From Methanotrichaceae archaeon (GTDB lineage: Archaea > Halobacteriota > Methanosarcinia > Methanotrichales > Methanotrichaceae): a DNA stretch of 64,000 nucleotides. The notes below the pieces were generated by a model, which saw only the letters and a program-made list of their open reading frames with translations, was not told the origin of the DNA and did not search any database. The DNA lies in assembly GCA_016927425.1 (NCBI GenBank), contig JAFGMR010000021.1, positions 1 to 64,000 on the forward strand. Reading direction: 5' to 3'. The translations under genes were made by a program, and so were the position numbers. Below, piece after piece: positions 17,514 to 27,205 of the stretch. The number at the start of each line of letters is the position of its first letter. Positions within the stretch are counted from its first letter, which is position 1.

Positions 17514-20500
17514 ATGGACGTGGCTGAAGTGAGCCGCATTCGCATAAGCCTTTTGTCAGGACTTATATTGCTGCTCCTGATAACCGGGACGAGCGCTTCT
17601 CAAAGCTATCCGCTATCAAGGGATGATGCTGCAATTAGGTCCGCCGTGAACTACCTTTTATCCTGTCAGAATGAGGATGGGGGCTTCAATAATCGTCCAG
17701 ATATCACAACTAGCAACCTTATTGTAACGGCCAATACGGCAATGGCCTTGGCCCTGAGCGGTGATATTGGCCGCGCAACCAAGGGCGAGAAAACCCCCTT
17801 GGATTACCTCCTCGAAAACCCGCCCGACGAGAACACCAATGGCGGAAAGCTTGGTCGCTATGTTATGGGTTTGGTGGCTTCAGGTGGAGATCCTTACAAC
17901 GTTGGGGGAGTTGACTTCGTCGAAAGGCTCAAAGAATGTGCAAAGCCACCTTATGGAGAGGAGAACCTCTTCGCAGAGTCCTATATCCTCCTTGGCCTTG
18001 CGGCCGTGGGCGAGGAGAGGTCCTCAGAGGTCCAAGCCTTCGTCACATATTTGAAGAGCAAGCAGTACGACTCAAGTGGTTGGGGCTGGGGCGATGCGGG
18101 ACCCGATCTCGACACCACGGGGATCGCGGCTTGCGCTCTTTTAGCCGCTGGAGAGCCCCCAACCTCGGAATCGATTAGCAATGCGATCTCCTACATGAGG
18201 GGCAAGCAGAACGAAGATGGAGGATTCCCCTCCTCAGGGATGAGCGCCGACTCAAATGCGATCAGCGATGCTTGGGTTATGTTGGCCCTTAATGCCGCAG
18301 TGCAAGACCCAAGTGACTGGAAGAAGGTAACAAACACCCCTATATCGCATCTTCTCTCCTGCCAGCAAGAAGACGGTGTCTTCTGGTGGATGCCCGACTC
18401 ACAAGGAGCCGTTGGATATCTTGCAGAGGAGACCTCATACTCCATCATCGCCTTGATGGGTGAAAAACTGCCGATAAAGGCCCCCACGCCGGAGGCTGCC
18501 GAAGGCGCAGCCGTTACGATTCAAGTTTTAGGTGACGGCAGTCCCATATTCAGCGGAGGGGTAGAAGTTGGAACGGAAGGCTTTGTGAAGGACGGGTTCG
18601 AGATAAGGAACCCCACCGTCCTCGGAGCGCTACAGGAGACTGGCATCGGATATGCATTAGGCGACCCCTCTAATAGAGGATACCCATGCGTCTTTGATCT
18701 CGCTGGCTTTGGGATGGCGCTTTATTTCGTCGATGGGTCCTTGCAGATGGGCCCGGTAGGGGAGCACGACCTTAAAGGCGACGAGTGCATATTGGTTAGC
18801 GCCCCAGATACAGTCTTGCCACTGCGAATGGAGGCTCCGGGCGAGGTCATAACGGGAGACGGATTCACAATCGAGGTCTATTCAGAAGGCTTAGACGATG
18901 AAGGCAACATCGTCACGTCTCTGGTGGAGGGCGCCATCGTGACATTAGAATCAACTCACTTTTCTGCCATTTACGCAACGGATGCGGATGGCGTCACCCC
19001 AGAGATCAAACTTAGCGAGGCCGGGGAGTACGATGTCAAGGCCGAGAAAGGCGGCTTCATAAGCACATTTTATCTCAACTGCGGACATCATGTAATAAAC
19101 TGCCTTAGCGGGGAGCCCGTAGTTGCCACCATTCACGTTCTGGGAAATGGTGCCCCTCTGTTCAGCGGCAATGTCCAGGTCCAGACGGCAGATTTTAATA
19201 AGGATGAATTTGTCATCGAGAATCCCACTGCGATGGGAGCCCTCGATATGACTGGAATAGGCTATTCCTTATCGGAATGGGACTGGGGGCTCTTCGTCTC
19301 GGATGTGGCAGGGTATGGAGCTCCAAATTTCTACGTAAATGGTGCTCAGGCGCCGGTAGGCCTTGACCAGTACCGCCTGGGTGGTGGAGAGTGCATAGTC
19401 GTAAGCGCTCCTTGGTCTGCCTCGCCCCTGTACCTTAAGTCTCCCTCAGATGCTGTTGTGGGAGAACCCTTCAAGATTAAAGTCGAAAGCGAGGAATACG
19501 ATTCCAGCTGGAACCTTGTTAGAGCCCCTGTACAAGGGGCAACTGTCACCGTTGGCACTTCCGTTTATAGTACGGAGGCAGATGGATTCACTCCTGATAT
19601 CGAGTTGGATCAAGCAGGCGAATACGAGGTGAGGGCTGATAAGCCAGGCTACATCGGGACATTTTATCTGAACTGTGGACCGCATATCATAAGTTGCCAG
19701 AGGGCTGAGCATACAGATGTCACTATTCACGTCCTGGGCAATGGGGGCGAGCTATTCAGCAAAATGGTCTCGGTGAGCTCAGTCGGCTTTACTATGAATG
19801 GCTTTTCCATCGATAATCCGACTGCAATGGGGGCACTTGATCGTACCGGCGTCCTTTATTCCCTATCGCAATGGGACTGGGGCCTCTTCGTCTCCGACGT
19901 TGCGGGGTATGGATCACCTTCCTTTTACCTTGACGGCGAGCTTTCCCCCGTGGGATTGGATCAGAGCTATCTCAACGGAGAAGAATGGATAACCGTCAGC
20001 GCACCCTACACCGTATCACCGCTCTACCTTGATGCGCCCTCAGGTTGTCTGGTGGGTGAAGCATTCAATGTATTGGTGAAGACTGAGGTGTATGACGCAA
20101 ACTGGAACCTAATAATGGTCCCTGTCGCAGGTGCTAAAGTCATCATCGAGAACGATCCCAACTCTCCATATACCACCAACAGCCTCGGCATCGCTTCGAT
20201 CACTCTACATGATACAGGTAAGTACAATGTCAAAGTGGAGAAAGACGGCTACATAGGGACGTATTATCTAATCCCTGGAGGCTATCGAGTCATAGACTGC
20301 ACCGGCAAGAGCGGCATTCTGAGCGTGACCAAGACCGCTGATAGGAGCTCTGCACAACCCTCTGAGATAATTACTTACATTATTAGCATCAGCAACAATG
20401 ACACATCTGCGGTGACCGAAGTAAATGCCACCGACCTCCTTCTCATGGATTCAACCTTTATCTATTCCGATCCTTGGCCCGATGAGATAAAAGGGAATGA

Positions 20501-22982
20501 GATCAGATGGAGATTCCCCGAGATTCCCCCTGGGGGGCGCAAGAATATCACCCTGAATGTCAAGGTCTCTGAGACGATGGCATCAGGCTATGCTCTCGTA
20601 AACTGCGTGGAAGTTGCCGCACTCAATGCAACAAAGGTGCCGATACCACATGCCGTCGATTGTGATGAGGTGTTCATCGGCATCGCAACGCCCCTCGTGG
20701 TAACCAAGATCGTCGATAAGAGCTCGGCGAAAGGAGAAGATCAGCTAAAATACACGATCAAGATCTGCAACAATGACAATAGCCCCATGACAGATGTGGC
20801 AGTCAGGGATGTCTTCAGCAAACAAGTCAAGTTCATATCAGCAGTTCCATCTCCAATTCAGGAGCTTGAAGTGGAAGAGCGGTTCGAGGAGTTGGTTTGG
20901 AGCTTCTCCTCGATCCAACCTGGTCGGTGCGAGGAGATCGTCCTCGTGGTCGATCTACCCGCGGTGGAGGACTTCATCTTTGGAATGGAACAGCGAGTTG
21001 TAGGAGAAGGCTATGTGTTCGTTGCCAATGATTATTCTACAGCTCCACCTGATTACATCCTCACGAACGATGTCATAGCCAGCGCCATCAATGGATCGGG
21101 AAAGATGGTCAAGGCATTTGGCAACGCGTTTGTCAGGGTCTCCGAACACGGAACCGAGCTTAAGGCCAGAGAACATGGGAGCGGTAGATATGAGAGCGAG
21201 GATCTGGTGAATGTAGAGAGCGAGCATAAATCGATTGAGATTGCAAAGATCGCATCTGCAACCTATGGCAACTCCACATTCAACCTCTACAACAACCGCA
21301 CCTTGAACTACCTATCCAGATGGACGGAGGAATGGCGTGGAAAGAACCACATAACAGGAACATCAATACATGAATGTTACCGATATGCGAACTCGATTGA
21401 CCGTAATTCGTACATCAATCTCGATGATAAGAGCGCCTCCATAAAGGCCGACTCCCAGTTTGAAGGAATGTGCCACTTTGGGATACTGCAGAAGACTGGG
21501 TCGGGGAAGGGATCTGCGGGATTCGAATCCAACGAGGACTACGCGGGAAGCTTCAGGATATATCAGGTCGCCAATGGAACAAGCCTGAAGTACAATAAGT
21601 CTGCCTCAGGAGAGGGATTTGTTACAACAGATAGGCGGATAAATGATTGCCAACGGTCTTACGAATCGGGATCTGGGATCTACGAGTCAGACGAGCTGAT
21701 CGAGGCCCAGACCAAATACATTGCAAAGGATATAAACCTCAGCGCAAAGCAGACTAGCTTGGAGATAGGAGACGGCATTTTCATCAATAACACGATGAAG
21801 TGGGGGGAGGGCACCTGGTTCCGGGAAGTGCGTAAAAACAGCACTACCTTCATTGGGGAGGAGTTCTCGAGCCTCGATCGCCTCAATAAGCAGACGATCG
21901 CAAGAGGGTTTGGAGATCTCACAACAGACGCAGATTTCTCTGGAATGGCTAAATTTAGGGCGATATTCACAAACACAACCAAGGATTATTCCAACTCGAC
22001 ATCTCTCGAAGCCCCCATGGGACAGCTTCGAGATCCCACAATCGACCTCGAAGATGGATACTTGGGAGAATACACTATCCATCGCAGGGTGATGTTCTCA
22101 GGAGGGTACAAGTACGGTTGGCCACATATCCACGCTGAGAAGTCAGGAGAGATCATATACGGTTCGGACAAGGCCTTCGCCAGGTACAACATCTCACTGG
22201 AAAACGATGGCAACCGAGCTCTCGGTCCGATTGTTGCAATGGACCTATTCCCTCCAGGGGCGGTGTTCGTCAACTCATCCGAGAGCCCATCAACCCTTAT
22301 GCCAGATAGCCTGGGGTGGACCTTCGTCTCCCTCCCCATTGGAGGAAAGGTGACGATGGAACTATGGCTCGACGTCACAAATTGCCGAGTAGACGAACTT
22401 GTTAATCGGATTGAGGCATCGGGAAGCTATAACGGGAACGTGACAACGACAAGCGCCTTCTCTGCCATCGAGATCAACTGGCTGCAATTCGCACAGGCCA
22501 GCGAGTTGACTGCTACGAAGAATGGTGAGCTGGACCAAAACGACCCAAGGGTCATCGTCTTCACGCTGAAAATTCAAAACCTGGGCGAGAGAGAGATGGT
22601 GGCCAGGGTGACCGACAGCCTGCCAGAAGGGATGACTTTGCTAGACTCCTCCGTAAACCCTGCATCAATTGATGGCGATGTGATCACGTGGAACCTTATA
22701 GATATAGGTCCCTACGAGGCAAAGACCATAGTTTATAAGGCTGAGGCCGTTAGGAGCGGGGAATTCCTTAACCGGGCTTTGATCGAATCGTGGTCCTTGG
22801 ATGGGTCGCGTTTGTCACCAATCTACGCAAACGCCATCGTCGAGATCCCCACATTTGAGGGGGAGCATCCTGCAAAAGGATGGCAACCTCCCGACTGGGA
22901 TCTTCAGTACGATGAGTATTCGAACAACGTTACCTGCGAGGAGATCTGCAACCAGACAGAGATCGACTGGGGAGGAGGATAG
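17514..22982 (+). CDS. Giant secreted protein: alpha/alpha toroid plus three DUF4430-like modules and DUF11 repeats
   Basis: An 1822-residue exported protein. Signal peptide: residues 1-30 (hydrophobic SLLSGLILLLLITGTSA); GTG 17529 is an alternative start. Residues about 35-320 are terpene-cyclase/prenyltransferase-type toroid repeats (VNYLLSCQNEDGGFNN, YMRGKQNEDGGFPSSG, HLLSCQQEDGVFWWMPD). Three modules of about 200 residues begin near 333, 536 and 734 (VTIQVLGDG, ATIHVLGNG, VTIHVLGNG), each a DUF4430-like domain then an Ig-like domain ending YL.CG-H-I-C. DUF11-type Ig domains lie near 935-1150 (LSVTKTADRSSAQPSEIITY) and 1560-1780, flanking a Ser/Asn-rich beta region. No C-terminal anchor is seen. 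Toroid plus DUF4430 is the architecture of intrinsic factor and transcobalamin, and extracellular CobN-like proteins follow downstream. Cobalamin binding is inference. Confidence 0.78.
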   Translation: MDVAEVSRIRISLLSGLILLLLITGTSASQSYPLSRDDAAIRSAVNYLLSCQNEDGGFNNRPDITTSNLIVTANTAMALALSGDIGRATKGEKTPLDYLLENPPDENTNGGKLGRYVMGLVASGGDPYNVGGVDFVERLKECAKPPYGEENLFAESYILLGLAAVGEERSSEVQAFVTYLKSKQYDSSGWGWGDAGPDLDTTGIAACALLAAGEPPTSESISNAISYMRGKQNEDGGFPSSGMSADSNAISDAWVMLALNAAVQDPSDWKKVTNTPISHLLSCQQEDGVFWWMPDSQGAVGYLAEETSYSIIALMGEKLPIKAPTPEAAEGAAVTIQVLGDGSPIFSGGVEVGTEGFVKDGFEIRNPTVLGALQETGIGYALGDPSNRGYPCVFDLAGFGMALYFVDGSLQMGPVGEHDLKGDECILVSAPDTVLPLRMEAPGEVITGDGFTIEVYSEGLDDEGNIVTSLVEGAIVTLESTHFSAIYATDADGVTPEIKLSEAGEYDVKAEKGGFISTFYLNCGHHVINCLSGEPVVATIHVLGNGAPLFSGNVQVQTADFNKDEFVIENPTAMGALDMTGIGYSLSEWDWGLFVSDVAGYGAPNFYVNGAQAPVGLDQYRLGGGECIVVSAPWSASPLYLKSPSDAVVGEPFKIKVESEEYDSSWNLVRAPVQGATVTVGTSVYSTEADGFTPDIELDQAGEYEVRADKPGYIGTFYLNCGPHIISCQRAEHTDVTIHVLGNGGELFSKMVSVSSVGFTMNGFSIDNPTAMGALDRTGVLYSLSQWDWGLFVSDVAGYGSPSFYLDGELSPVGLDQSYLNGEEWITVSAPYTVSPLYLDAPSGCLVGEAFNVLVKTEVYDANWNLIMVPVAGAKVIIENDPNSPYTTNSLGIASITLHDTGKYNVKVEKDGYIGTYYLIPGGYRVIDCTGKSGILSVTKTADRSSAQPSEIITYIISISNNDTSAVTEVNATDLLLMDSTFIYSDPWPDEIKGNEIRWRFPEIPPGGRKNITLNVKVSETMASGYALVNCVEVAALNATKVPIPHAVDCDEVFIGIATPLVVTKIVDKSSAKGEDQLKYTIKICNNDNSPMTDVAVRDVFSKQVKFISAVPSPIQELEVEERFEELVWSFSSIQPGRCEEIVLVVDLPAVEDFIFGMEQRVVGEGYVFVANDYSTAPPDYILTNDVIASAINGSGKMVKAFGNAFVRVSEHGTELKAREHGSGRYESEDLVNVESEHKSIEIAKIASATYGNSTFNLYNNRTLNYLSRWTEEWRGKNHITGTSIHECYRYANSIDRNSYINLDDKSASIKADSQFEGMCHFGILQKTGSGKGSAGFESNEDYAGSFRIYQVANGTSLKYNKSASGEGFVTTDRRINDCQRSYESGSGIYESDELIEAQTKYIAKDINLSAKQTSLEIGDGIFINNTMKWGEGTWFREVRKNSTTFIGEEFSSLDRLNKQTIARGFGDLTTDADFSGMAKFRAIFTNTTKDYSNSTSLEAPMGQLRDPTIDLEDGYLGEYTIHRRVMFSGGYKYGWPHIHAEKSGEIIYGSDKAFARYNISLENDGNRALGPIVAMDLFPPGAVFVNSSESPSTLMPDSLGWTFVSLPIGGKVTMELWLDVTNCRVDELVNRIEASGSYNGNVTTTSAFSAIEINWLQFAQASELTATKNGELDQNDPRVIVFTLKIQNLGEREMVARVTDSLPEGMTLLDSSVNPASIDGDVITWNLIDIGPYEAKTIVYKAEAVRSGEFLNRALIESWSLDGSRLSPIYANAIVEIPTFEGEHPAKGWQPPDWDLQYDEYSNNVTCEEICNQTEIDWGGG
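18512..20300 (+). repeat. Three tandem ~600-base in-gene modules (DUF4430-like + Ig-like)
   Basis: Module starts near 18512, 19123 and 19717 give periods of about 610 and 594 bases. Copies two and three are the most alike: both carry a TAMGALD segment, WDWGLFVSDVAGYG and PVGLDQ, so they are probably the more recent duplication. Copy one is more diverged. Confidence 0.7.
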
Positions 22983-23053
22983 CTCGCATATCCTCCTCCG
23001 ATGGGGCGCCACGAAGAAATATACATCTTTCATATTTTGCGCTCCGAAAGGTT

Positions 23054-23069
23054 AAACTCAAATGAGTTT
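23054..23069. promoter_or_regulatory. Operator-like inverted repeat abutting the TATA box of the propeller/CobN operon
   Basis: AAACTCA and TGAGTTT form a perfect 7-base inverted repeat with a 2-base centre. It ends 3 bases before TATAAA (23073-23078), so it overlaps the place where TFB would contact DNA. The same 9-mer AAACTCAAA also appears at 32959-32967, upstream of the second CobN-like gene. Confidence 0.45.
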
Positions 23070-23072
23070 TCC

Positions 23073-23078
23073 TATAAA
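23073..23078 (+). promoter_or_regulatory. TATA box of the propeller/CobN operon
   Basis: TATAAA with a transcription start expected about 25 bases downstream (near 23100) gives a leader of roughly 45 bases before ATG 23146. No other promoter-like element lies in the four tightly packed genes that follow. Confidence 0.5.
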
Positions 23079-23145
23079 CAGATACATTTGATTTCATAAA
23101 TTCAAAGGGCTTGTGCAGGTCACGGTCCGGATGGGTGTAAAACAG

Positions 23146-24456
23146 ATGAGACACGTTATATGCTCGCTCGTTTCAATCTTGCTTATTATCTGCCTGGCAT
23201 GGGCGTCCGATTGGCCTTCGTTCCAGGGAGATCGGGCCAACTCCGGCCTTACTTGGGATGGCCCACCTGCATATCCGCAGGTTCTCTGGTCTGCCGATCT
23301 CAACCGCATCGATGTTACTCCGATCGTCTCTTCAAACCTAGTTTGCGTCCTCGCAGGAAATGGCACCCTCGTTGCCATGGATAAAAGGACGGGAGATGCG
23401 ACATGGAGTACTCAGATGGACGGCTGGGTATTTCAGACCTCGACGCCTGCCTGCTCCGGTGATAGGATCTACGCGGCCACGGATTCGGGGTATTTAGCTG
23501 CATTTGATGCAAAGACCGGAGAGGAGATCTGGTCCCATCATCTCACCGACAAGAGGTTCGAGGTTCCCATAACCTGCTCTGATGGCAGGGTCTACCTCGG
23601 CGAGGGCAGCGCCTATGGAACTGCAGCGAAGCGGTACTTCTGTTTCGATATAGATGGAAACGAGTGTTGGAAACTCACCAGAGATACGAGCGGCTACATG
23701 TGGTGCGGCGCTTCCATCGCCGGAGATCACCTGATCTTCGGCGATAACGACGGCCAGCTTTTGAGCGTTGACCGCAAGACAGGCCTCCTCGCAGACGTCC
23801 TGGATCTTTCCGACGCATCAAGGATCGATTTTGCCAGAACCGACGCTGGTCGCATCCGAGCTTCGGTCTCTTACAAGGACGGCTACGTATACACTACCTC
23901 TGAATGCACGGCCGAAGTAGGTTACGCCTGGAAGATCAGGCTCAATGAGACGACCGGGACCTTTGAGAACGGCGGCTGGAGCTCTCCAGTGGGGTTTAGC
24001 ACCTCAACTCCCGCAGTATTCGGAAGCAGGGTATACCTGGGCATTGGCGAGCACGGCCACCCTGGGGCTCTAGCCTGCATCAACGACTCCAATGGCGATC
24101 TTATCTGGTCCTATCCAGTCGAAGCCGGCGTGAAGTCCTCGCCGGCGATCTCTGCAGTGTACCCAAATCCCCGAATCATCTTCACTGCCGCAAAGGTAGA
24201 CGGCTCGGCCTATTGTGTCGAGGACGCCGGATCCGAGGCCCGCCTGCTATGGCATTTCGACCCGCCGGATGATGGCTACATCCTCGCCGGCGCTGCCGTC
24301 TCGGATGGGCGCGTCTACTTCGGAACCGAGAAGGGTCTCCTCTACTGCCTCTCAGCCGAAGCCCGGCTAGGCCAGTCCACAAATGCAACCTTCCAAACCG
24401 CAACTCAGCGACCGAGATCATCGGCGATGCAAACTAAAATGGACGGAGGTTCATAA
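23146..24456 (+). CDS. Secreted PQQ-type beta-propeller repeat protein 1
   Basis: A 436-residue exported protein: signal peptide MRHVICSLVSILLIICLAWA, then DWPSFQGDRANSGLTWDGP, the usual opening of archaeal PQQ-like propellers. Blade motifs recur about every 40 residues: LVAMDKRTGDATWSTQ, LAAFDAKTGEEIWSHH, LACINDSNGDLIWSYP, ending VYFGTEKGLLYCL. The repeats resemble those of PQQ dehydrogenases and BamB, but no cofactor or calcium site is evident; they more likely form a binding scaffold. ATG 23146 follows GGTG by 7 bases, matching the anti-Shine-Dalgarno; GTG 23113 and ATG 23131 are alternatives. First gene of an operon whose next start is 2 bases after its stop. Confidence 0.83.
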   Translation: MRHVICSLVSILLIICLAWASDWPSFQGDRANSGLTWDGPPAYPQVLWSADLNRIDVTPIVSSNLVCVLAGNGTLVAMDKRTGDATWSTQMDGWVFQTSTPACSGDRIYAATDSGYLAAFDAKTGEEIWSHHLTDKRFEVPITCSDGRVYLGEGSAYGTAAKRYFCFDIDGNECWKLTRDTSGYMWCGASIAGDHLIFGDNDGQLLSVDRKTGLLADVLDLSDASRIDFARTDAGRIRASVSYKDGYVYTTSECTAEVGYAWKIRLNETTGTFENGGWSSPVGFSTSTPAVFGSRVYLGIGEHGHPGALACINDSNGDLIWSYPVEAGVKSSPAISAVYPNPRIIFTAAKVDGSAYCVEDAGSEARLLWHFDPPDDGYILAGAAVSDGRVYFGTEKGLLYCLSAEARLGQSTNATFQTATQRPRSSAMQTKMDGGS

Positions 24457-24458
24457 CT

Positions 24459-25685
24459 ATGAGGATTAAGTTAGTAGTCGAATTTGCCACGATCATTCTG
24501 ATATCGATGGCCTTGATCGTGCCTGTGCTCTGCAATGATTTCTCAGATAGCAATCCACAGGAAGGCACGGAAGCTCGATGGCATCAGTTCCATCTCAACC
24601 CAGGACACACGGGCGCTTCTTCGTCGTCTGCGCCGAGGACCGGCGATACCGCCTGGATGAGGAACATAACGGCTCAGGCAGGATCTTCTGTAAGCGTTGC
24701 AGGTGGCAGTGTATTCGTAAACTGTGTGGACAAGATCGTCTCTTTGGACCAGTTCACTGGGGAGACACTCTGGAGCGCTTCATTCGAGCGCAACGACGAC
24801 GTCTGCTGCTCCTGGCACACGCCTATCTACCATGATGGCAAGGTCTTCTTCACAGGCATGGAGACCGTCTGTCTGAACGCAACCACTGGAGAAGAAGTTT
24901 GGAGCTTTGCCCCGCCCACGGGAAGGGGTGCGGTGGATGGAAGCCCGGCCGTCTTTGAGGGCAAGGTAATCGTCAGCGACTGGGACGGCCACCACTACTA
25001 CTGCCTTGAAGAGATGACCGGAGAGGAGATCTGGAGCTTTTCGGTCGAGGGAAGCGCCCAGTCCACGCCAGCCATCTCTGAAGGCAAAGCGGTCTTCGGT
25101 GGCTGGGAGTGGGGCCTAGGCGGGTATATATACTGCGCGGATCTGGAGGACGGCTCCGAGGTCTGGAACGTCACGACCGAGAACTCTCCATGCGGATCTG
25201 CAGCGATCCTTGAAGGGAATGTCTACATGACCACCTATAGCTTCGATGGCAACGGCGACCTTTTGGCTCTTTCCCTTCTCGATGGATCAATCCTCTGGAG
25301 AAGGGAGATCTCGCCTACCGACTCGACGCCAACCGTTGCCGGGGGCAAGGTCTACGTATGCGGCGGTTGCGAGGGCTTCAGCCATCCCAAGACATACTGC
25401 TTTGATTCCGCATCAGGCGATCTGATCTGGGAGACCGACGAGGCCGATAAGATCGGAGACTGGAGATGCTCTATGGCCTATGCCGATGGAATCGTCTTCG
25501 TAGGCAAGCCGGACTTCGAGGATTTCAGTGGAACCTTTGCCCTAGATGCCGGCACAGGCGAGGTTATCTGGAGCCAACCCGAAGGCGGATCCTCGCCAGC
25601 CGCAGCCGATGGAATGGTCTATTCAGTTGGCAAAGGATCGGTCTGCGCCTTTGGCGATGCGGCAACAGGGGGGGCGATCCTTTGA
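24459..25685 (+). CDS. Secreted PQQ-type beta-propeller repeat protein 2
   Basis: A 408-residue exported propeller. Signal peptide MRIKLVVEFATIILISMALI is followed by an acidic linker and WHQFHLNPGHTGASSSSAPR, equivalent to the WPSFQGD opening of its neighbour. Blades include KIVSLDQFTGETLWSASF, TVCLNATTGEEVWSFAPP, YCLEEMTGEEIWSFSVEG and FALDAGTGEVIWSQPEGG. Unusual for these propellers are several cysteines (DVCCSWH, CGGCEGF, WRCSMAY) that could form disulfides or bind metal. It starts 2 bases after the preceding stop, and its TGA overlaps the TTG start of the next gene, so translation is likely coupled. Confidence 0.83.
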   Translation: MRIKLVVEFATIILISMALIVPVLCNDFSDSNPQEGTEARWHQFHLNPGHTGASSSSAPRTGDTAWMRNITAQAGSSVSVAGGSVFVNCVDKIVSLDQFTGETLWSASFERNDDVCCSWHTPIYHDGKVFFTGMETVCLNATTGEEVWSFAPPTGRGAVDGSPAVFEGKVIVSDWDGHHYYCLEEMTGEEIWSFSVEGSAQSTPAISEGKAVFGGWEWGLGGYIYCADLEDGSEVWNVTTENSPCGSAAILEGNVYMTTYSFDGNGDLLALSLLDGSILWRREISPTDSTPTVAGGKVYVCGGCEGFSHPKTYCFDSASGDLIWETDEADKIGDWRCSMAYADGIVFVGKPDFEDFSGTFALDAGTGEVIWSQPEGGSSPAAADGMVYSVGKGSVCAFGDAATGGAIL

Positions 25686-27205
25686 TCCGAAGTCTCATCC
25701 TATCCCTGCTAATCGGCCTAATCCTCGCTGCCACGGTCTGCACAGCCCATGGAGATTATCTTACATTTCGCGGTGACGCCCAGAGAACCGGCAACGTGAG
25801 CGGGACGGGGCCGGGCAATCCCGACATCCTCTGGAGCGAAAAGGTGACGTCTAAGGGATACGTAGGCGGAGGCGCTTCGATTTGCGAGGGCAGGGCCTTC
25901 GTCTCTTCCTGGCCAGACATGAGCTACAAGGGCGAGCAAGGGATCGCATGTCTCAATGCAGAGGACGGATCGCTTATTTGGCTAAACCCAATCGGGGGGA
26001 AAGGCGGAGCTTCAACCCCTGCCGTTTATGATGGCCTCGTCTTTGCAGGCTCCTGGAAAGGCGATCTATATTGTCTGGATGCCGCGAGCGGTGATACGAT
26101 CTGGAACAGGACACTTGAAAGTGACCCCCAATGGTGGGGCCTAGCGTCTTCACCTCTTGTGATCGAGGACATGATATTCGTGACATCCTACTCAGATGGA
26201 GCTCTGCATGTCCTGGACTATGAAGGAAACGAGCTATGGAACCTCTCCACCGGTAAGATCGATCCTTACACATCGCCTGCGGGAGATGATGGCAAGGCAT
26301 ACTTTGCAGGAGGGGATCCTGCCCTCTATTGCGTGAACATATCTTCATTTGACCTCATCTGGAAGCACTCTACAGATGCTCCCATAACCTCAACTCCTGC
26401 TGTCTGGAACGGCAAGGCATACTTCGCAACGAGGGAGAATCTATATGCTGTCGACGCTGGCTCAGGCGAAGGGCTTTGGCGCAAATCCCTCAAGGGCACC
26501 ATATCATCACCAGCCCTCTCTTGCGACAGGGTCTACATCGGTACAGGCGATGACTCTCTAGATTGTTATAACGCCTCGGACGGATCGCTCATTTGGAGGG
26601 CCGAGGTCGAAAGTTCGGTCAAGTCCTCGCCCCTGGTCGTCGGGGATATGGTCTATTTCGGGACTCACAACGGTCTCGTCTACGCCTTGGACGCATCTGA
26701 TGGCAGAGAGATCTGGACCTACGATACAGGCGCCTACATGATGTCCTCGCCCTCGTTCTCAGAGGGCTTGCTCTTCATAGGCTCGGACGACGGTTGCCTT
26801 TACGCCTTCGGGGTGAAGCCTTCTGAGGTGATCTTCGAGGGCGAAGTCCTCCTCGAAGACGGCAGCTTCAACTTAACCGCAGAGAGCGGCGTAGCATACT
26901 CAATCGATGAGAGGAGCGCACTTGGAGCGCTTATAAAAGCTTCTGAGACTGGTGGGTTCGATCTCAGCGTAGACGACTCTATTTGGGACGATTACGGCCT
27001 TTTCGTGAGATCGATAGATGGAATCGAGGCAGGGGTCGGAGAGATCTGGATGTACTGGGTCAACTATCCGGACGAGCCCATGCCCTTGGGAGGCTCGGAC
27101 CGCTTCTTCTTGGAGGAAGGCGACGTCGTGACCTTTTACATTGGAGATAGGGGCAAAGGTCCATATGACTCACATAAGATCGTTATAACGACGAGATGGG
27201 GGTGA
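25682..27205 (+). CDS. Secreted PQQ-type beta-propeller with C-terminal DUF4430-like domain
   Basis: A 507-residue exported protein. The TTG start at 25682 overlaps the previous stop (TTGA) and gives a good signal peptide (LIRSLILSLLIGLILAATVC); a longer upstream frame from 25466 only overlaps the previous gene. Residues about 25-380 are a propeller (LTFRGDAQRTGNVS; LYCLDAASGDTIWNRT; YALDASDGREIWTYD; FIGSDDGCLYAFG). Residues about 385-505 form a DUF4430-like domain: SALGALIKASETGGFDLSV, YGLFVRSIDGIEAG, IWMYWVNYPDEPMP, LEEGDVVTFYIGDRG. In transcobalamin and intrinsic factor the equivalent domain covers one face of cobalamin. It is strikingly similar along its whole length to the first 530 residues of the next protein. 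Confidence 0.83.
   Translation: MIRSLILSLLIGLILAATVCTAHGDYLTFRGDAQRTGNVSGTGPGNPDILWSEKVTSKGYVGGGASICEGRAFVSSWPDMSYKGEQGIACLNAEDGSLIWLNPIGGKGGASTPAVYDGLVFAGSWKGDLYCLDAASGDTIWNRTLESDPQWWGLASSPLVIEDMIFVTSYSDGALHVLDYEGNELWNLSTGKIDPYTSPAGDDGKAYFAGGDPALYCVNISSFDLIWKHSTDAPITSTPAVWNGKAYFATRENLYAVDAGSGEGLWRKSLKGTISSPALSCDRVYIGTGDDSLDCYNASDGSLIWRAEVESSVKSSPLVVGDMVYFGTHNGLVYALDASDGREIWTYDTGAYMMSSPSFSEGLLFIGSDDGCLYAFGVKPSEVIFEGEVLLEDGSFNLTAESGVAYSIDERSALGALIKASETGGFDLSVDDSIWDDYGLFVRSIDGIEAGVGEIWMYWVNYPDEPMPLGGSDRFFLEEGDVVTFYIGDRGKGPYDSHKIVITTRWG

Noticed and set aside
17273-17527. 84-codon gene in the leader
   Set aside because: TTG start, no similarity, and it covers a strong hairpin; more likely non-coding leader, though coupled translation cannot be excluded.
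25466-25681. Upstream extension of the propeller-DUF4430 gene
   Set aside because: It overlaps the previous propeller gene in another frame; a signal peptide begins only at TTG 25682.
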